From Chryseobacterium sp. CH25 (GTDB taxonomy: Bacteria > Bacteroidota > Bacteroidia > Flavobacteriales > Weeksellaceae): 64,000 nt of DNA. The notes below the pieces were generated by a model, which was not told where the DNA came from, made no database searches, and worked only from the letters and a program-made list of their open reading frames with translations. The stretch spans positions 124,001 to 188,000 of the forward strand of contig NZ_NRQT01000008.1 of assembly GCF_004119455.1 (NCBI RefSeq), read 5' to 3'. The position numbers and the translations under genes were made by a program. Shown one piece after another: positions 63,020 to 64,000 of this stretch; the first letter of the stretch is position 1, and every line of letters starts with the position of its first letter.

Positions 63020-64000
63020 TTATTTTAAAGCTTTATTAATCATTTCTAGTCTTTGAGTTTGAATTTTAAGAGCTGTTTCAGTAGCTTTACCTACGGGAGC
63101 ACCTCCAGTCCCATTAACAATTCTCGTAGCTAATTCCTTATAGGCTTGTAGAGCTTTTTTACTTACAATTTCTTTGCCTCCAGATTTGAAGAAAGCATTC
63201 ATTTCAGTAGAATAGCCTTTCACTGTAACTTGTAATTCTTTAAAACCTATTTTTTTTAGGTTATTTATGAACATTTTCTCACTGAAAATTCTTACTCCTG
63301 CTTTTCCTCCTACACCTCCAATAAAATAAGAGCCTACTTCTGCTCCAGTTTTAAGTTCTTTATCTAATACTGGATCGTACTCTTTATGTTCTACAAAGTA
63401 ATCATCGTCCCCTCCAAAAAATGAATTTATTTTATTACCAATTTGTGCTCCAAGATTTCCTGTATTTTTATGGTATTTCTGTCCGTCAATAGTCACAAGC
63501 TCCTTTAATGATTCAGCTTCTGACATTCCAGAGGAAGACCCTGCCTTTCTTGCATTTTTCTTTTTAGGATCATCTTCTCCACCATCAAAGGTACCATCTC
63601 CATTGTTTGTCCAAGTACTAGATCCTGAGGTGTTATCCCACATTTCCTGAATGGAGCTTACCGATAACATTCCATCAGGATCAACAAACATTATCGGGTT
63701 ATTATAGGCATAGTTGTAAGGATTCCATCTTCTCGAAACTTCCGCCAACGGATCTACCACACCCCATCTTCCAATATCCGGCATATACATCCTTGCTCCA
63801 TAATCATACATCCCAGTCTCCTGGAGTTCTTTTCCGTTGTACTTGTAGTTTAAATACCCACCCAAAAGACCTTTAAACTCACTGATATGATTCAATCCAA
63901 ATGGATAATAATTGTTCGTATCAGTTACTTCAAGAACGCCTGTGCTGTTTTTGGCAAAACTTACTCTACTATTTCCTAAGTAATCTTTATACTGGTAAAT
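63020..64000 (-). CDS. Rhs protein C-terminus with toxin domain (cassette 4), cut by the window edge
   Basis: The frame is open to the edge: IYQYKDYLGNSRVSF, then YYPFGLNHISEFKG, KYNGKELQETGMYDYGARMY, GRWGVVDPLAEVSRRW and NPIMFVDPDGM, the Rhs core. A linker rich in Gly, Ser and Asp leads to a C-terminal domain (GGDDDYFVEHKEYDPVLDKE, then VGSYFIGGVGGKAGVRIFSE ... NGTGGAPVGKATETALK). The toxin type is not recognised; the partner SUKH protein suggests a cytoplasmic, perhaps nuclease, activity. The rest of the rhs gene lies beyond 64000. Confidence 0.75.
   Translation of the reverse strand: MYQYKDYLGNSRVSFAKNSTGVLEVTDTNNYYPFGLNHISEFKGLLGGYLNYKYNGKELQETGMYDYGARMYMPDIGRWGVVDPLAEVSRRWNPYNYAYNNPIMFVDPDGMLSVSSIQEMWDNTSGSSTWTNNGDGTFDGGEDDPKKKNARKAGSSSGMSEAESLKELVTIDGQKYHKNTGNLGAQIGNKINSFFGGDDDYFVEHKEYDPVLDKELKTGAEVGSYFIGGVGGKAGVRIFSEKMFINNLKKIGFKELQVTVKGYSTEMNAFFKSGGKEIVSKKALQAYKELATRIVNGTGGAPVGKATETALKIQTQRLEMINKALK
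63750..64000 (-). repeat. Rhs-core direct repeat, copy in cassette 4
   Basis: Third long copy of the core segment, continuing past the window; a few substitutions (for example ctctactatttcctaagtaa in place of ctctggtatttcctaagtga). Confidence 0.8.

Overview
The window is AT-rich DNA from a Bacteroidetes of the Flavobacteriia, most likely Chryseobacterium or a close relative (Weeksellaceae). The reasons are the type IX secretion (T9SS) type A C-terminal sorting domains, TAnnTTTG-type -7 promoter boxes, flavobacterial surface proteins that start with the VGIGT/GVGINT pattern, and Rhs-type polymorphic toxins. This genus call is an inference from gene content; no rRNA is present.

Layout. 1-10.1 kb: a small lipoprotein, broken gene pieces, and a toxin island. 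The island holds two transglutaminase-like paralogues around a secreted Rhs-core protein with a metzincin domain and its overlapping lipoprotein, then a broken AbiC-like gene and two tRNA 3' ends. Five good copies (plus one decayed) of a ~165 bp foldable repeat lie around it. 10.2-12.2 kb: small secreted proteins and lipoproteins. 12.3-35.4 kb: the centrepiece, an array of five related transcription units, all on the minus strand. Each starts with the same promoter (19 bp spacing), has a 19-28 codon leader ORF about 80 nt downstream, then (in intact units) a beta-helix protein gene, an 18 nt gap and a giant RCC1-repeat T9SS surface protein, and ends at a related hairpin terminator. The units differ in numbers of seven-bladed RCC1 propellers (2 or 3) and of N-terminal DxDPGxGNG repeats (0 to 3). 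One unit is a chimera carrying two frameshifts, and one keeps only the last codons of its beta-helix gene.

35.5-43.3 kb: ordinary chromosomal genes: a LysR regulator divergent from an alpha/beta-hydrolase and a quinone-oxidoreductase-like gene, the Kup potassium transporter, a lipoprotein, a membrane protein and an AraC regulator. 43.4-55.4 kb: several operons of C1q/TNF-like and vWA/Ig surface proteins, whose promoters share an upstream sequence, mixed with AraC, SnoaL-like and helix-turn-helix genes. 55.4-57.7 kb: an AraC regulator and an epimerase-like protein.

57.8-64 kb: a tandem array of four Rhs C-terminal toxin cassettes, each followed closely by a different candidate immunity gene (membrane protein, M23-fold secreted protein, small cytosolic protein, SUKH/SMI1). 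It runs off the right edge, so the full-length rhs gene probably lies beyond. Near-identical Rhs-core DNA at the head of three cassettes would allow recombination.

At least seven reading frames are broken by single-base indels, most of them in homopolymers. This could be real decay or phase variation, or could reflect sequencing error; raw reads are needed to decide.
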